Shown here: positions 7,871-15,945 of the stretch, in pieces
Position numbering within the stretch: position 1 is the stretch's first letter
Layout: each line of letters opens with the position of its first letter
Source: a virus
Virus record (IMG/VR): IMGVR_UViG_3300011258_001298
Coordinates: 1 to 37,239 of that record
DNA: 37,239 bases
Reading direction: 5' to 3' (one strand)
The notes under the pieces: model-generated
Databases searched by the model: none
What the model was told of the DNA's origin: nothing
The model's input: the letters and a program-made list of their open reading frames with translations, nothing else
Translations under genes and position numbers: made by a program

Positions 7871-8296
7871 ATGCCGGACAGCGACATCGAGGCGCGGCTG
7901 ATTGCGCTGCATGGATTGATCGACGGCGCGGTGACGGGCGGGGCCGCGCGCAACATCGTCGTGCCGCAGGAGATCCCGGCGGCGGGTCTGGTGATCCTGC
8001 GCGACGGTGCGCCGGTTCTGGTCGATGTGACCATGCCCCGCCACTACCATCTCGACCATGCTGTCGACCTGGAGATTTACGCGCAGGCGGCCTCTGGCCG
8101 CGAGGCGATCACGGATGCGCGGCGGCAGGAGATCGGTGCCGCCATCGAGGCCGACCGCACGCTGGGCGGCCTGTGCGACTGGGTCGAGGCCATCCCGGTC
8201 GAGACTGACGACCAGCGGGTCGAGGGGGGGCTGGCGATCCGGATTGATCTGATCCGCGTGACCCTGTCCTACGCGACCCAAAATCCATTGACCTGA
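7871..8296 (+). CDS. Tail terminator protein, gpU-like (putative)
   Basis: 141-aa protein directly before the tail-tube gene, where siphophages keep the tail terminator that caps the growing tail tube and fixes it to the head. The sequence has an N-terminal helix (IEARLIALHGLIDGAV), strands, a His-rich 'MPRHYHLDHAVDLEIY' and a C-terminal 'LAIRIDLIRVTLSYAT' strand typical of gpU-like folds. The frame is open to a GTG at 7850 inside the preceding gene, but ATG 7871 follows AAGGGA at a better distance. No enzymatic motif is seen. Confidence 0.6.
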   Translation: MPDSDIEARLIALHGLIDGAVTGGAARNIVVPQEIPAAGLVILRDGAPVLVDVTMPRHYHLDHAVDLEIYAQAASGREAITDARRQEIGAAIEADRTLGGLCDWVEAIPVETDDQRVEGGLAIRIDLIRVTLSYATQNPLT

Positions 8297-8311
8297 CGGA
8301 GGGCCAGACAA

Positions 8312-9253
8312 ATGACACGAGCAAAAGGCGAACGCAGCCAGACGGTGGCGGTGTTCGAAAGCACTGAAAAGACGGCACCCGGCACAGGGTTCATGGCCCT
8401 GCCGACGCGCAGCAACGGGCTGGCCCGTGAGCAGGGGTTGATCGAGGACGACATCGTCGGCACCCGCGACCCCGGTGACGCGGATCTGGACAGCGCCACG
8501 CTGTCTGGTGACATCGGCATCCCTGTCGATGTCGAGGGGATCGGCTGGTGGCTCAAGGCGCTGCTGGGCGCGGCCAGCACCACGGAAAGCACGGGGGTGT
8601 TCACCCATGTGTACGAATCCGGCGCGTGGTCCCTGCCCAGTTTCTCGACCGAGCGGCAAATGCCGGATGTGCCCAGCTATGAAATGTTCCGGGGCGCGCG
8701 GGCGGGCCAGTTCCGCATGTCGCTGCAACGGGGGGGCCGTGTGAACGGGACCGTCAGCGTGGTGGCGCAGGCGGTGAACGAGCCGGGCAGTTCGACATCG
8801 GCGGGCACGCCGACAGACTACACGCTGAGCCGGTTCGTGCAGGCCGATGCCTCGGTCGAGATCGGCGGCACGGCCATGGCAAACCTTGTCTCGGCAGAGT
8901 TCGACTACAACAACAACCTCGACCCGGTGGACCTGGTGACGGGCGATCAGTTCATCGGCGGGCTGGACCCGATGCGCGCCGCGCTGACCGGATCGCTGCG
9001 GATGCGGTTCGACAGCGAGTCGCATTTTGCCACGGCCAAGGCGGGCACGGCCATCGCTCTGGGCATGATCCTGTCCAAATCCGCCAGCGCCAGCCTGACA
9101 CTGGCCATGCCACGGGTGTTCCTGTCGGTGGCATCGCGCCCGGTCGAGGGGCCCGGCGGCATCGAGGCCAATTTCAACTTTATCGCGGCGCGCGACACCG
9201 ACAACAGCGCGATGCTGACCGCCACCCTGATCAACGAGGTCGCAAGCTACTGA
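8312..9253 (+). CDS. Major tail tube protein
   Basis: 313-aa predicted tail-tube subunit, the main protein of the flexible tail. Two half-repeats of the tube fold are suggested by paired 'ATLSGDIGIPVDVEGIGWWLKALLG' and 'LDPMRAALTGSLRMRFDSES' type segments. 'FSTERQMPDVPSYEMFRGARAGQFRMSLQRGG' resembles siphophage tail-tube (TTP) proteins. It follows the terminator and precedes the chaperone/frameshift gene and tape measure, which is the standard order. A GGAGGG ribosome site lies about 9 nt before the ATG. The stop TGA shares one base with the next ATG. Confidence 0.85.
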   Translation: MTRAKGERSQTVAVFESTEKTAPGTGFMALPTRSNGLAREQGLIEDDIVGTRDPGDADLDSATLSGDIGIPVDVEGIGWWLKALLGAASTTESTGVFTHVYESGAWSLPSFSTERQMPDVPSYEMFRGARAGQFRMSLQRGGRVNGTVSVVAQAVNEPGSSTSAGTPTDYTLSRFVQADASVEIGGTAMANLVSAEFDYNNNLDPVDLVTGDQFIGGLDPMRAALTGSLRMRFDSESHFATAKAGTAIALGMILSKSASASLTLAMPRVFLSVASRPVEGPGGIEANFNFIAARDTDNSAMLTATLINEVASY

Positions 9254-9612
9254 TGCTGACACTGAACCTGAAAACACAGCCCTATTGGCTGGACCTGCCG
9301 CACGGTGTGCGCGTGCAGGTCATGCCTGCCCGTGCCACCATGATGGAGGCCGTCCGCGACGAATTGTTTGGCGCGCTGGAGGACGACAGTGAAGCCCCGG
9401 AGGGGGCCAGCACCTACACGCTGAACTATGTGAAGGCGGTGGCGCGCCACGCCATTCTGGCCTGGGAGGGGGTCTGCGACGAAGGCGGGAAGGAGATCCC
9501 GCCGTCGCCCGATTATGTCGACGCGCTGATAGAGGACAGTGTCATCTATGTCGCCTTCCGTGACAGATATGTGTTGCCCACCACGCGGGTGGCGGAAGAG
9601 GGAAACGCCTAG
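9253..9612 (+). CDS. Tail assembly chaperone, gpG-like (zero-frame product)
   Basis: 119-aa protein between tail tube and tape measure. In lambda this position encodes gpG, which coats the tape-measure protein during tail assembly and is absent from the virion. The fold looks helical with an N-terminal strand (MLTLNLKTQPYWLDL). The end of the gene contains the heptamer GGGAAAC in the phase required for -1 slippage, three codons before the TAG stop. Most ribosomes should end here and give this short form. Confidence 0.8.
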   Translation: MLTLNLKTQPYWLDLPHGVRVQVMPARATMMEAVRDELFGALEDDSEAPEGASTYTLNYVKAVARHAILAWEGVCDEGGKEIPPSPDYVDALIEDSVIYVAFRDRYVLPTTRVAEEGNA

Positions 9613-9944
9613 GCCGCCGGGCCGAATGGCATTTCGGCTCGGACGGCTATTGTGGCAGCTGCGCGGGGATCTGCGCGGACTGCCCGATGCGGGCACATGC
9701 GCCGCACAGCGTCGAGGGGCGGCAGGTCTGGGACCTGATGCTGCGCTGTGGCGGGCAATTGCGGACCATTCCGGGGCGGGTGGTCGGCTATGACATGACG
9801 GCGGTTTTCATGATGGCAGACGGTCTGGGCGTCCCGCGCGAGGCGGTGGCCGAGTTTTTCCCGGTGATCGAGATGGCAGCGGTCCGCGCGATCAACGAGG
9901 CGGCGAATCAGGCCGTCGGAGGAGTGGATCATGGTACAGCGTAG
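9253..9944 (+). CDS. Tail assembly chaperone, gpGT-like -1 frameshift product
   Basis: Join of 9253-9606 with 9606-9944 after a -1 slip, giving about 230 aa. The extension reads RLGRRAEWHFGSDGYCGSCA and then ICADCPMRAHAPHSVEGRQV, followed by a helical part (AVAEFFPVIEMAAVRAINEAA). Between the upstream stop (9561-9563) and ATG 9687 this frame has no usual start codon, yet reads like protein, so frameshifting is the natural way to make it. The four cysteines (CxxCxxxCxxC) suggest a zinc or metal site. In lambda the T part binds the tail tube protein while G binds the tape measure. A shorter product from ATG 9687 (85 aa, resembling DUF7697) remains possible. Confidence 0.75.
9600..9606 (+). promoter_or_regulatory. 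Programmed -1 ribosomal frameshift site GGGAAAC
   Basis: The heptamer is read in the zero frame as G GGA AAC, the X XXY YYZ pattern of -1 slippery sites; lambda uses GGGAAAG in its G-GT gene. The zero-frame stop TAG is at 9610-9612. Slippage fuses the chaperone to the -1 frame that runs to 9944. Confidence 0.8.
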
Positions 9945-12051
9945 GGTCACATATCGGGCCGAACTGGACGGCGGCGCGCAGGTCAAGGCCGAGTTTCAGG
10001 GCATCGGCAAGGCGGGGCGCGCGGCCTATTCCCAGATCGACAGCGGCCAGAAGTCGGCGGAGAAGTCGGCCAAGGTGTTCGAGCGGGCGCTGGCCGCAGA
10101 AGAGCGCAGCTTTCGCGCGCTCAAGGCCAGCATTGACCCCGCCTATGCCGCGCAGGTGCGGTTCGAGCGGGGGCAGGAGCAGGTCAACCGCGCCATGCGC
10201 GCCGGGGTGATCAGCCAAAAGGAGGCGTCAGTCGCCCTGCGCCAGTTGGAGGCGCGCAGCCGTGGCGCGGCCACGGCGATGGAGATGGTGGACACCGCGA
10301 CGGTCGGCGCGGGCAATGGGCTGCGCAATTCGCTTTTGCAGGTCAACCAGATTGGCCAGCAGGTCGCCGCAGGTGGCAATCTGATGACCGCAATTGCCAT
10401 CCAGTTGCCGGATATTCTGGGCGGCTTTGGTGGCATTGCGCCGCTGATCGCAGGCGCGGCGGTGGGTCTGGCGGCGGGGTTCATCCCCAAACTTTTCGAG
10501 GCAGAGGAGGCGTCGAGCGATCTGCGCGCGGATCTGTTGTCGACGTATCAATCCGCAGAGTCTGCGCTGGACGCGGTGCGCGAGGCGCAGGACAGATATA
10601 CCGCTGCAATTGAGTTGAGCGGGTCGGCCCAGTCAGAGATCACGCCGCAGATCATCGGGTCTCTGGCGCTGGAGTTGCGCGCGCGGCAGGCGCTGGCCGA
10701 ATTGGATAGGCTGGCTCTAGAGGATCGGCGGGCCGCTGCAAATGTTGCGCTGTCGGACGCGCAGGGGCGTCTGGATGCCATGGTGCGGGATGCGACAAAC
10801 GCGTCTGCGCTGGCTGCGCAGACAGCGATGCAGCGCGGTGACGAGGAAATTCTGGCGATTGCCACAGAGCGGCGTCGTCAGCAGACGCAGCAGGTGCTGG
10901 CGCAGAACAAAGATCTGGTGCGCGAGATTCGCGCCCAGGGGGCTGAGCTGGACTATGTCAATGCGCGTCTGGCGCTTGGCGAAGAAGGTGCCGCCATTCT
11001 GGAGGCGGAGATGGCTGCGGCTGCTGATGCGGCAAAGCGGTTTGGCACAAATATCGACGCGGCGGATTTGTCCCGTCATGGCGCGCAGGCGGGTCTGTTG
11101 GCGCAGCAGATGGGCATCGCTGCGGATGAGGCGGCGCGCTACAATCGCGCGCTCAACGATGCCGCCGGTCTGCCGGGTGGCACGCCTGCGTCGGGCGGTC
11201 TGTCGTTTGGCCTGCCATCGGTGACGACGGATCTGGGCGGCGGCACGCAGGCGCGTCTGGGGTTCGGCGATCTGAGCAAGCCTGCTCTGCGACGTGTCAT
11301 CCCGATGGCCCAGCCGGACAAGGCGCGCGGCGGCGGCGGCGGTGGTGGCGCAGGGCAGCGTGCGGCGAACCAACTGGATCAGGAGGCGCTGCGCATCCGG
11401 CAGGCCACCCGCACCGAGTTGGAGCGGTACAACGCCGAAATGGCGAATGCCAACAAGCTGCTGGCGGCTGGCGCGCTGGATCAGCAGACCTACAATCGCC
11501 ACGTCGCGGCATTGAAGGATGGCTACCAGCAGGCCACGCAGGGCAACCAGCAGTTCCAGCAATTTGTGACCTCGGGCAAGGATGCCGTGATCGACGCGAC
11601 CCTCAGACAAAAGGGCGCATTCGATCGATTGAAAGCGTCGATCGAGCGCGCGGCCATCGAGTATGCGATTTTCCGCACAATCGGCGGACAGAAGGTCACT
11701 GGCGGTCTGGGCGGTGTGTTCAAGTCAATCCTCGGCGGGCTGAAAAGCTTTGACGGCGGCGGGCACACGGGGCACGGGCCGCGCTCTGGCGGTCTGGACG
11801 GGAAGGGCGGGTTCATGGCGGTGATGCACCCAAATGAGCGCGTGACCGACCTGACCCGCGCCAACGGCACGTCCGGGCGGGGGTCGGGGCAGGCGCAGGC
11901 GCTGGTGGTCGGTCTGGGGGACGGGGTGCAGGCGCGCTGGATGCGTGCGGCAGAGGCCCGGTCCATGGCGCAGCTGGGCGGGTTCGCCAACACGCAGCGC
12001 GAAAACTATGGCGCCATGCTTGATCAATATCAGAAACGGGGGACGCTGTAG
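9931..12051 (+). CDS. Tail tape measure protein
   Basis: The longest helical protein of the tail region (706 aa). It should span the tail lumen, set tail length and be ejected with DNA. Long Ala/Gln/Glu-rich helices dominate (SAEKSAKVFERALAAEERSF). A hydrophobic Gly/Ala-rich segment at about 166-188 (GGIAPLIAGAAVGLAAGFIP) can insert into membrane, and a Gly-rich hinge precedes 'QRAANQLDQEALRIRQ'. The C-terminus (DGGGHTGHGPRSGGLDGKGG, then VMHPNERV) is the common tape-measure end motif. By the usual ~1.5 A per residue rule the tail would be about 100 nm. The start overlaps the frameshift product by 14 nt. Confidence 0.9.
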   Translation: MVQRRVTYRAELDGGAQVKAEFQGIGKAGRAAYSQIDSGQKSAEKSAKVFERALAAEERSFRALKASIDPAYAAQVRFERGQEQVNRAMRAGVISQKEASVALRQLEARSRGAATAMEMVDTATVGAGNGLRNSLLQVNQIGQQVAAGGNLMTAIAIQLPDILGGFGGIAPLIAGAAVGLAAGFIPKLFEAEEASSDLRADLLSTYQSAESALDAVREAQDRYTAAIELSGSAQSEITPQIIGSLALELRARQALAELDRLALEDRRAAANVALSDAQGRLDAMVRDATNASALAAQTAMQRGDEEILAIATERRRQQTQQVLAQNKDLVREIRAQGAELDYVNARLALGEEGAAILEAEMAAAADAAKRFGTNIDAADLSRHGAQAGLLAQQMGIAADEAARYNRALNDAAGLPGGTPASGGLSFGLPSVTTDLGGGTQARLGFGDLSKPALRRVIPMAQPDKARGGGGGGGAGQRAANQLDQEALRIRQATRTELERYNAEMANANKLLAAGALDQQTYNRHVAALKDGYQQATQGNQQFQQFVTSGKDAVIDATLRQKGAFDRLKASIERAAIEYAIFRTIGGQKVTGGLGGVFKSILGGLKSFDGGGHTGHGPRSGGLDGKGGFMAVMHPNERVTDLTRANGTSGRGSGQAQALVVGLGDGVQARWMRAAEARSMAQLGGFANTQRENYGAMLDQYQKRGTL

Positions 12052-12734
12052 TGGCGCGTGAGATCCTGACTGTGCCGCGTGCCTTGATGCGGTCCAGCCG
12101 CGTGAACTGGTTCCTCGATCACCGGGGGCAGGACGCGGGGCCGACGACAAACAACATCGAGCAGATGTTCTTCAGCGCCTTCCCGCGCTTTGTCGGGTCG
12201 CCCCAGTTGCGGCTGCGGCGCGAGACGGTGCTGCATTGGCGTGCCATCGTCTCGATGGTGCGCGGGCGCGAGCGTGTTCTGCGCGTGCCGATGATCGACC
12301 CGTTGGGCACGGACTGGGACAGCATGGCGGGCGCGTTTGCTGCGCAGGGCGTGCCGTTCAGCAATGAGCAGAGGTTCAGCACCGGGCAGGGGTTCGCGTA
12401 TGAGCCTTTTGGCCTGGCGGTCGGCGCGACGGCCATGGGTGCAACGCAGATCACGGTGGACTACAGCCCGACCGGGGTGCCGGTGCAGATGGGGCAGCGG
12501 CTCAGCCATGACGACTGGCCGTTCGAGGTGGTGGCGGTGCTGTCCACATCTGGGACGCAACAGGTGCTTCAGGTCGAGCCTGCGATCCGGTCGACGGTGA
12601 CTGACGGCGATGTGGTGCACTTCGAGGCGCGCGGCCTGTTCGAGGTGGTCGATGTCGGAGCCGCTGCGCCGCACTACGGGCGGGACCATTTCGCCACGCC
12701 AGAGGTGACGCTGCGCGAGGTGATCAACAGATGA
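12051..12734 (+). CDS. Minor tail / distal tail protein (putative)
   Basis: 227-aa protein directly after the tape measure, where siphophages place distal-tail (Dit-like) or minor tail proteins. It is rich in Arg/aromatic strands (LRLRRETVLHWRAIVSMVRGR) and has an Ig-like or jelly-roll-like Val/Thr-rich second half (ATAMGATQITVDYSPTGVPV). No family is recognised with confidence. The GTG start overlaps the TAG stop of the tape measure by one base. The stop overlaps the following ATG. Confidence 0.6.
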   Translation: MAREILTVPRALMRSSRVNWFLDHRGQDAGPTTNNIEQMFFSAFPRFVGSPQLRLRRETVLHWRAIVSMVRGRERVLRVPMIDPLGTDWDSMAGAFAAQGVPFSNEQRFSTGQGFAYEPFGLAVGATAMGATQITVDYSPTGVPVQMGQRLSHDDWPFEVVAVLSTSGTQQVLQVEPAIRSTVTDGDVVHFEARGLFEVVDVGAAAPHYGRDHFATPEVTLREVINR

Positions 12735-13321
12735 GCTTTTTCCCGGTCGGGTATGACTACCGCGCCCCCGCGCAAAGGCTGCTGCATCTGATCAACGTCA
12801 ACACGCCGGACGGGGATTTCGGGTTCATCCTGGGCGCGGATGGCAAGTTCACCGACACCACTGGCAAGGTCTGGTGGGGGTCGCGGCTGATACAGGGGGA
12901 TGCGCTGGGGTTCGGGCTGAACGGCGCGGCCAAGGCCAGCACGGTCACGCTCAGTTTCTTCGATGACCCGGTGGAGCCGTCCACATTGGTCGATGAGGTG
13001 CGCACCCTCGGGTCCGCCTATGTGAAGGGGCGCGCCCTGACGCGGTATTTGCAGGTGTTCGACAGCGTGGAGCAGATGTACGCGCCGGTTCATGCGCCGA
13101 TACAGCTGTCGCAGATGATCATGGACCACATCTCTATCGAGGCCCCCAACGACATCACCCGCGCGATCCGCGTGCATCTGGAGGGCGTGTTCAAGGTGCG
13201 CAACGGCGCGGCGAACCTGATCTACAACACGACCGACCACGCCCGGCAGTTGGGCGTGGCGAACCCGTCCTATGAGCACATTCCGACAGACCCCCGGCAG
13301 GAAAAGAGCCTACTTGGATGA
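12731..13321 (+). CDS. Minor tail protein / baseplate hub component (putative)
   Basis: 196-aa protein, second after the tape measure. The sequence is beta-rich ('LLHLINVNTPDGDFGFILGA', 'STVTLSFFDDP') and ends with a helical tail. The position corresponds to the hub (DUF2163-like) or gpL-like tail-tip gene of phages with the order tape measure, minor tail, hub, Cys-peptidase, gpJ. The order supports a tail-tip role; no motif proves it. The gene overlaps both neighbours by 4 nt, so it is translated together with them. Confidence 0.6.
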   Translation: MSFFPVGYDYRAPAQRLLHLINVNTPDGDFGFILGADGKFTDTTGKVWWGSRLIQGDALGFGLNGAAKASTVTLSFFDDPVEPSTLVDEVRTLGSAYVKGRALTRYLQVFDSVEQMYAPVHAPIQLSQMIMDHISIEAPNDITRAIRVHLEGVFKVRNGAANLIYNTTDHARQLGVANPSYEHIPTDPRQEKSLLG

Positions 13322-13755
13322 CCCCATTGCAATTCTACATCAACGGCTGGATCGCAGAGCCTGCCCGCTGGGGCGTCAGCGATTGCTGCCTGTCGGCGCT
13401 GGACTGGGCCGGGCAGGTGCGCGGTCTCGACCTGACCGAGGATCTGCGTCTGACCTATGACGACGCGGTGTCGGCGCAGCGTGTGACGCGGTTCTTCACC
13501 CGACCGCTGGACATGGCGCGCAGGGTTCTGGTGCAGCGCGGTGGCTGCCCCGAGGTGCGGAACCCGCAGCGCGGCGATGTGGCCATTTTCAAGATGTGGG
13601 ACGGGTTGCGCGGGCAGGCGCTGCCTGTGGCGGGGATCTGCATCGGGCGCGGTCATTTCGCCTGCCGGGGTGAGCCGGGGGGCGCGGTGCCGATGCAGTC
13701 GGCCCGCCCCGAATCGCTGATCGGTGCCTGGGGGGTCGGCTATGTCGAGGGGTAG
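13318..13755 (+). CDS. Tail-tip NlpC/P60-like protein (DUF6950-like)
   Basis: 145-aa protein in the position of lambda gpK, a tail-tip Cys peptidase that may open peptidoglycan. The N-terminal 'ARWGVSDCCLSALDWAGQVRG' has the DC motif of NlpC/P60-type active sites (Cys near residue 23), and 'GRGHFACRG' provides a later His. 'PQRGDVAIFK' resembles the 'GD(V/L)' strand before the His in that fold. It most resembles DUF6950 proteins of Rhodobacteraceae phages. Activity is inferred. It lies between hub and gpJ-like genes and overlaps the latter by 14 nt. Confidence 0.7.
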   Translation: MTPLQFYINGWIAEPARWGVSDCCLSALDWAGQVRGLDLTEDLRLTYDDAVSAQRVTRFFTRPLDMARRVLVQRGGCPEVRNPQRGDVAIFKMWDGLRGQALPVAGICIGRGHFACRGEPGGAVPMQSARPESLIGAWGVGYVEG

Positions 13756-15937
13756 GCGTCTGATCGCGGCGCTGTTGACCACGACCGCGCTGTCCATGCC
13801 GGTGCCCGCGCAGGCGGGTGTGGCGGTGCCGTTCATTCAGGGGTTGGTGGCAACGCTGGCGGGTGCCCCGCTGTTGGGGGGGTCGGCCCTGGCGGCGGGT
13901 TTCATTCCCGGTGCTATTGTCGGCGGATATGCGCAGGCGTTTTTCGGGACGCTGGCGGGGCGCGCATTGTTGGCGCTTGGCACCTCGGCTTTGGTGTCGG
14001 CATTGGCCCCAAGGCCAGAGTTGCCGCGACCGTCGCAGCAGATGTCGACCTATGTGCAGGACGTCGCCCCGATGGAGCGCGTCTACGGCAGGCTGCGCAA
14101 GGGCGGGGTCGTCGGGTTCCGGTCGGGGATCATCGACAATCATCGCCATTGGACCGTGACGCTGGCAGCGCACTCGACAAAGGGCGCAGTCGCGCATTTC
14201 GTGGACCTGCGCGAGGTGTCCGTGGATGGCAGCGGTGACGTGCAGACCACGCCGCTGGACGGGTACGTCAACCTGCGGGAGCATACGGGCAAGGCCGGGC
14301 AGGCGGTTGACAGCGTCTTGGATGCGGCCTTTTCCGAGATCACCGCAGCGCATGATTTCGCGGGTCACAGCTATGTGGCGGTGCGGGCCAAGCGCGCCTC
14401 GCAGGAAAAGGCGCTGAAGGTCTACGGCCAGGGGCGCGACCCGGACTACACGCAGATCGGGGAGTTCTGGGACGAAATATATGACCCGCGCGACGACTCG
14501 ACGGGGTACAGCAACAACTGGGCGCTGTGCTTCGCCCATGAGCTGGTCAGCGTGTGGGGGTTCACTGTCGACTGGGACCGCGTGGCGATCGAGGCGGATG
14601 TCTGCGACGAAGTGGTCACAAACCGGGACGGAGGCACGCAGCCGCGCTACACGTTCAACCACAACTTCACCTACGCGCAGGAATTTGAGCAGGTGCGCGC
14701 GCAGTTCATGGCGGCGGCCAACGGGTTCATGTGGCAGCGGACGGATGGGGTGGTGGATTTCTACGCGGGCCGCTGGATGGCCCCGACGCTGACCCTGACG
14801 GCGGATGACTTTGAATCGCTGACGATGATCGACGGCAATTTCGGGATGAACCCGCCGACGGACTACATCGCGCAATATCGTGAGCCTGCGAATGACTACC
14901 GCGAGACGCCGACAGCGCCCTATGTCGTGGACGCGACGGGGGGGCGCGTGGCGCAACTGCTGGCGATCTACGGCATCGGCAGCCATAATCAGGCGCTGCG
15001 CGTGCTCAAACCGCTGGCCCGCGCCGAGCGCGCCCCGATCAAGCTGCGCGGCACGCTGCGGCTGGCCGGGTATGAGGTTCTGGGCGGGCGTGAGTGGGGG
15101 GATGTCACCAGCGGGCCGCGCCAGCTGGCGCATCGGTTTGTCACGGTTCAGCACCCGATCCTGCCGCGTACTCTGACAGCCGAGGTGTCCAGCCTGGAGA
15201 TGGCGGCGGATGGGACGCATTTCTCGATTGATCTGGCGGAGTCGGTCGAGGCCGATTGGGCCTTTGTCGCCGCGACAGAAGAGCCAGCGCCGCCAGCCTA
15301 CAACAACGCGGATGTGGCCGCGTCGGACCCGATTGACGACATCACGGATCTGTCGGGGGCGGCTGTCACCGGCACGGGCGGTGTCGCGCAGATAAAATGG
15401 ACATGGACGGCACCGGATGAGCTGACCCCGGTGCTGCGTCTGCGGCGGTCCGGAGATGACTGGATCGAGGTGGAGCCACAGGTCGGTGCCGAAGAATTTG
15501 TCCAGACCGGGCTGATTGATGGCGAGACCTACAACGCCCAGATCCGCGCGCGGACCGCCGGGTATGAGTTCAGCGACTGGAAGCCGGACACGCCGCTGTC
15601 TGTTGTGGCTGTGGCCAATACCACGGCCCCGTCGGCGCATACTGCCTTTGCCCTGTCGCAGGCGGGGGGCGATGTGACGGTTGCCTTCACCGCGCCGGAC
15701 GATGCGAACTACTACGCCACCCGGATCTACCGGGCGGATTATGCCAGCGCCTACGCGGGGCCGTTTGACATCGGCGATGCGGCATTGGTGCGGCTGGAGT
15801 ACGGGCTGCCCGACGCCTCGGACACTTGGGTGGACGATGGTCCCGCCAGCGGCGTCTACGCCTATTGGGCCATTCCAATCAACGCTTCGGGCATTGCTGG
15901 CGCGACCAGCGGGCCGCAGACAATCGAGATAGTATAG
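13742..15937 (+). CDS. Tail-tip protein, gpJ-like, with hydrophobic N-terminus and FN3-like C-terminus
   Basis: 731-aa central tail-tip protein, likely host-contact hub like lambda gpJ. The first ~90 residues resemble a fused gpI: basic start (MSRGRRLIAALLTTT), a signal-peptide-like stretch ending AQA, and two Gly/Ala-rich hydrophobic segments (LVATLAGAPLLGGSALAAGF; LLALGTSALVSALAP). From about residue 110 'YVQDVAPMERVYGRLRKGGVVGF' begins the gpJ-type body. After about residue 520 come two fibronectin-III-like or Ig-like domains ('AQIKWTWTAPDELTPVLRLR', 'GDVTVAFTAPDDANYYATRI'). ATG 13742 was chosen over GTG 13724 because the former gives a compact basic N-terminus. The last residues run up to a RBS for the next gene. 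Confidence 0.82.
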   Translation: MSRGRRLIAALLTTTALSMPVPAQAGVAVPFIQGLVATLAGAPLLGGSALAAGFIPGAIVGGYAQAFFGTLAGRALLALGTSALVSALAPRPELPRPSQQMSTYVQDVAPMERVYGRLRKGGVVGFRSGIIDNHRHWTVTLAAHSTKGAVAHFVDLREVSVDGSGDVQTTPLDGYVNLREHTGKAGQAVDSVLDAAFSEITAAHDFAGHSYVAVRAKRASQEKALKVYGQGRDPDYTQIGEFWDEIYDPRDDSTGYSNNWALCFAHELVSVWGFTVDWDRVAIEADVCDEVVTNRDGGTQPRYTFNHNFTYAQEFEQVRAQFMAAANGFMWQRTDGVVDFYAGRWMAPTLTLTADDFESLTMIDGNFGMNPPTDYIAQYREPANDYRETPTAPYVVDATGGRVAQLLAIYGIGSHNQALRVLKPLARAERAPIKLRGTLRLAGYEVLGGREWGDVTSGPRQLAHRFVTVQHPILPRTLTAEVSSLEMAADGTHFSIDLAESVEADWAFVAATEEPAPPAYNNADVAASDPIDDITDLSGAAVTGTGGVAQIKWTWTAPDELTPVLRLRRSGDDWIEVEPQVGAEEFVQTGLIDGETYNAQIRARTAGYEFSDWKPDTPLSVVAVANTTAPSAHTAFALSQAGGDVTVAFTAPDDANYYATRIYRADYASAYAGPFDIGDAALVRLEYGLPDASDTWVDDGPASGVYAYWAIPINASGIAGATSGPQTIEIV

Positions 15938-15945
15938 GGGGCGAC

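Noticed and set aside
7847-9277. Long minus-strand open frame (476 codons) over tail genes
   Set aside because: Antisense shadow of the tail terminator and tube genes; composition typical of a complement frame.
13589-15640. Very long minus-strand open frame (683 codons)
   Set aside because: It lies antisense to the gpJ-like gene; high GC with GC3 bias produces such frames, and the product has no recognisable domain.
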